A stretch of DNA of 6,194 bases from Desulfobacteraceae bacterium. GTDB lineage: Bacteria > Desulfobacterota > Desulfobacteria > Desulfobacterales > UBA11574. The notes beneath the pieces were generated by a model. It was not told the origin of the DNA and searched no databases. It worked only from the letters and a program-made list of their open reading frames with translations. The stretch is from the NCBI GenBank assembly GCA_030671225.1, contig DAOVAE010000077.1:1-6194 (forward strand). Direction: 5' to 3'. Each line of letters begins with the position of its first letter. The first letter of the stretch is position 1. This document shows, one piece after another, positions 6,054 to 6,194 of the stretch. The position numbers and the translations under genes are program-made.

Positions 6054-6087
6054 ATGAACGTTGAACCCTGAACCCGTGAACGGATAC
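6054..6087 (+). repeat. GAACCC-type intergenic repeat (copy D)
   Basis: The units ATGAACG, TTGAACCC and TGAACCC end in GTGAACGGATAC. It is inverted relative to copy C about 160 bases away and in the same orientation as copy B. The pair C/D could form a long-range stem in RNA through the complementary AACCCGTGAACG and CGTTCACGGGTT. Confidence 0.65.
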
Positions 6088-6186
6088 AAGAATATCAACA
6101 AAAGATTAGATAAAGAAGTTGTAAGGGCCTGGAATAGATTGACACGTAAATTTGCCGGTGTTATTATTAAATATCGTTCAAGATAA
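6061..6186 (+). CDS. Possible small basic peptide (doubtful)
   Basis: A frame opens after a stop at 6055-6057 and ends at TAA 6184-6186. From TTG 6061 it would encode 41 residues, from GTG 6076 36 residues. The product is rich in Lys and Arg (for example KRLDKEVVRAWNRLTRK) and could form a basic amphipathic helix. Against it: the start lies inside repeat D, there is no ribosome site, and a near-consensus promoter overlaps its end. It may be a remnant or chance frame. I do not recognise it. Confidence 0.15.
   Translation: MNPEPVNGYKNINKRLDKEVVRAWNRLTRKFAGVIIKYRSR
6139..6167 (+). promoter_or_regulatory. Sigma-70-type promoter pointing out of the window
   Basis: A perfect TTGACA (6139-6144) and TATTAT (6162-6167, five of six matches to consensus) are separated by exactly 17 bases. 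The start of transcription would be near 6174, heading right to a gene beyond the window. It lies about 50 bases downstream of repeat D. It is the best promoter match I found in the window. Confidence 0.6.
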
Positions 6187-6194
6187 AATTCTGG

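Overview
The window most resembles a chromosome segment of a sulfate-reducer-like member of the Desulfobacterota (former Deltaproteobacteria). This is inferred from the gene content (a PaaK-family CoA ligase with a DctPQM TRAP transporter), strong AGGAGG ribosome sites, moderate GC content and heptad-type (TGAACCC) intergenic repeats. No taxonomic search was possible, so the assignment is tentative.

Layout. Positions 1-200 hold two copies of a GAACCC-type repeat and no convincing gene. Positions 201-369 hold what reads as a complete ribosome-mediated tryptophan attenuator: a tiny leader peptide with three consecutive TGG codons, a 1:2 hairpin that includes those codons, a competing 2:3 antiterminator helix, and a 3:4 terminator with a T-rich tail. 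A second terminator-like hairpin with eight T follows just before the first structural gene. Four same-strand genes come next: a phenylacetate-CoA-ligase-family enzyme (393-1679), then the three parts of a TRAP transporter, DctP (1763-2788), DctQ (2816-3307) and DctM (3304-4608). Between the convergent dctM and moaA genes there is a long closed stem followed by eight T, either the operon terminator or the 3' end of a small structured RNA. moaA (molybdenum cofactor step 1) lies on the minus strand at 4842-5834. The right end is non-coding, with an inverted pair of the same repeats and a near-consensus sigma-70 promoter (TTGACA-17-TATTAT) pointing out of the window.

How it may work together. 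The unusual point is that a Trp-codon attenuator sits in front of an aryl-CoA ligase and an organic-acid importer rather than trp biosynthesis genes. A coherent hypothesis is salvage: TRAP import of an aryl acid such as indole-3-acetate, CoA activation by the ligase, and, elsewhere in the genome, reductive carboxylation by an indolepyruvate:ferredoxin oxidoreductase and transamination to tryptophan, with the operon switched on by tryptophan shortage. The attenuator base pairing is read directly from the sequence; the substrate and pathway are inference. moaA appears functionally unrelated.
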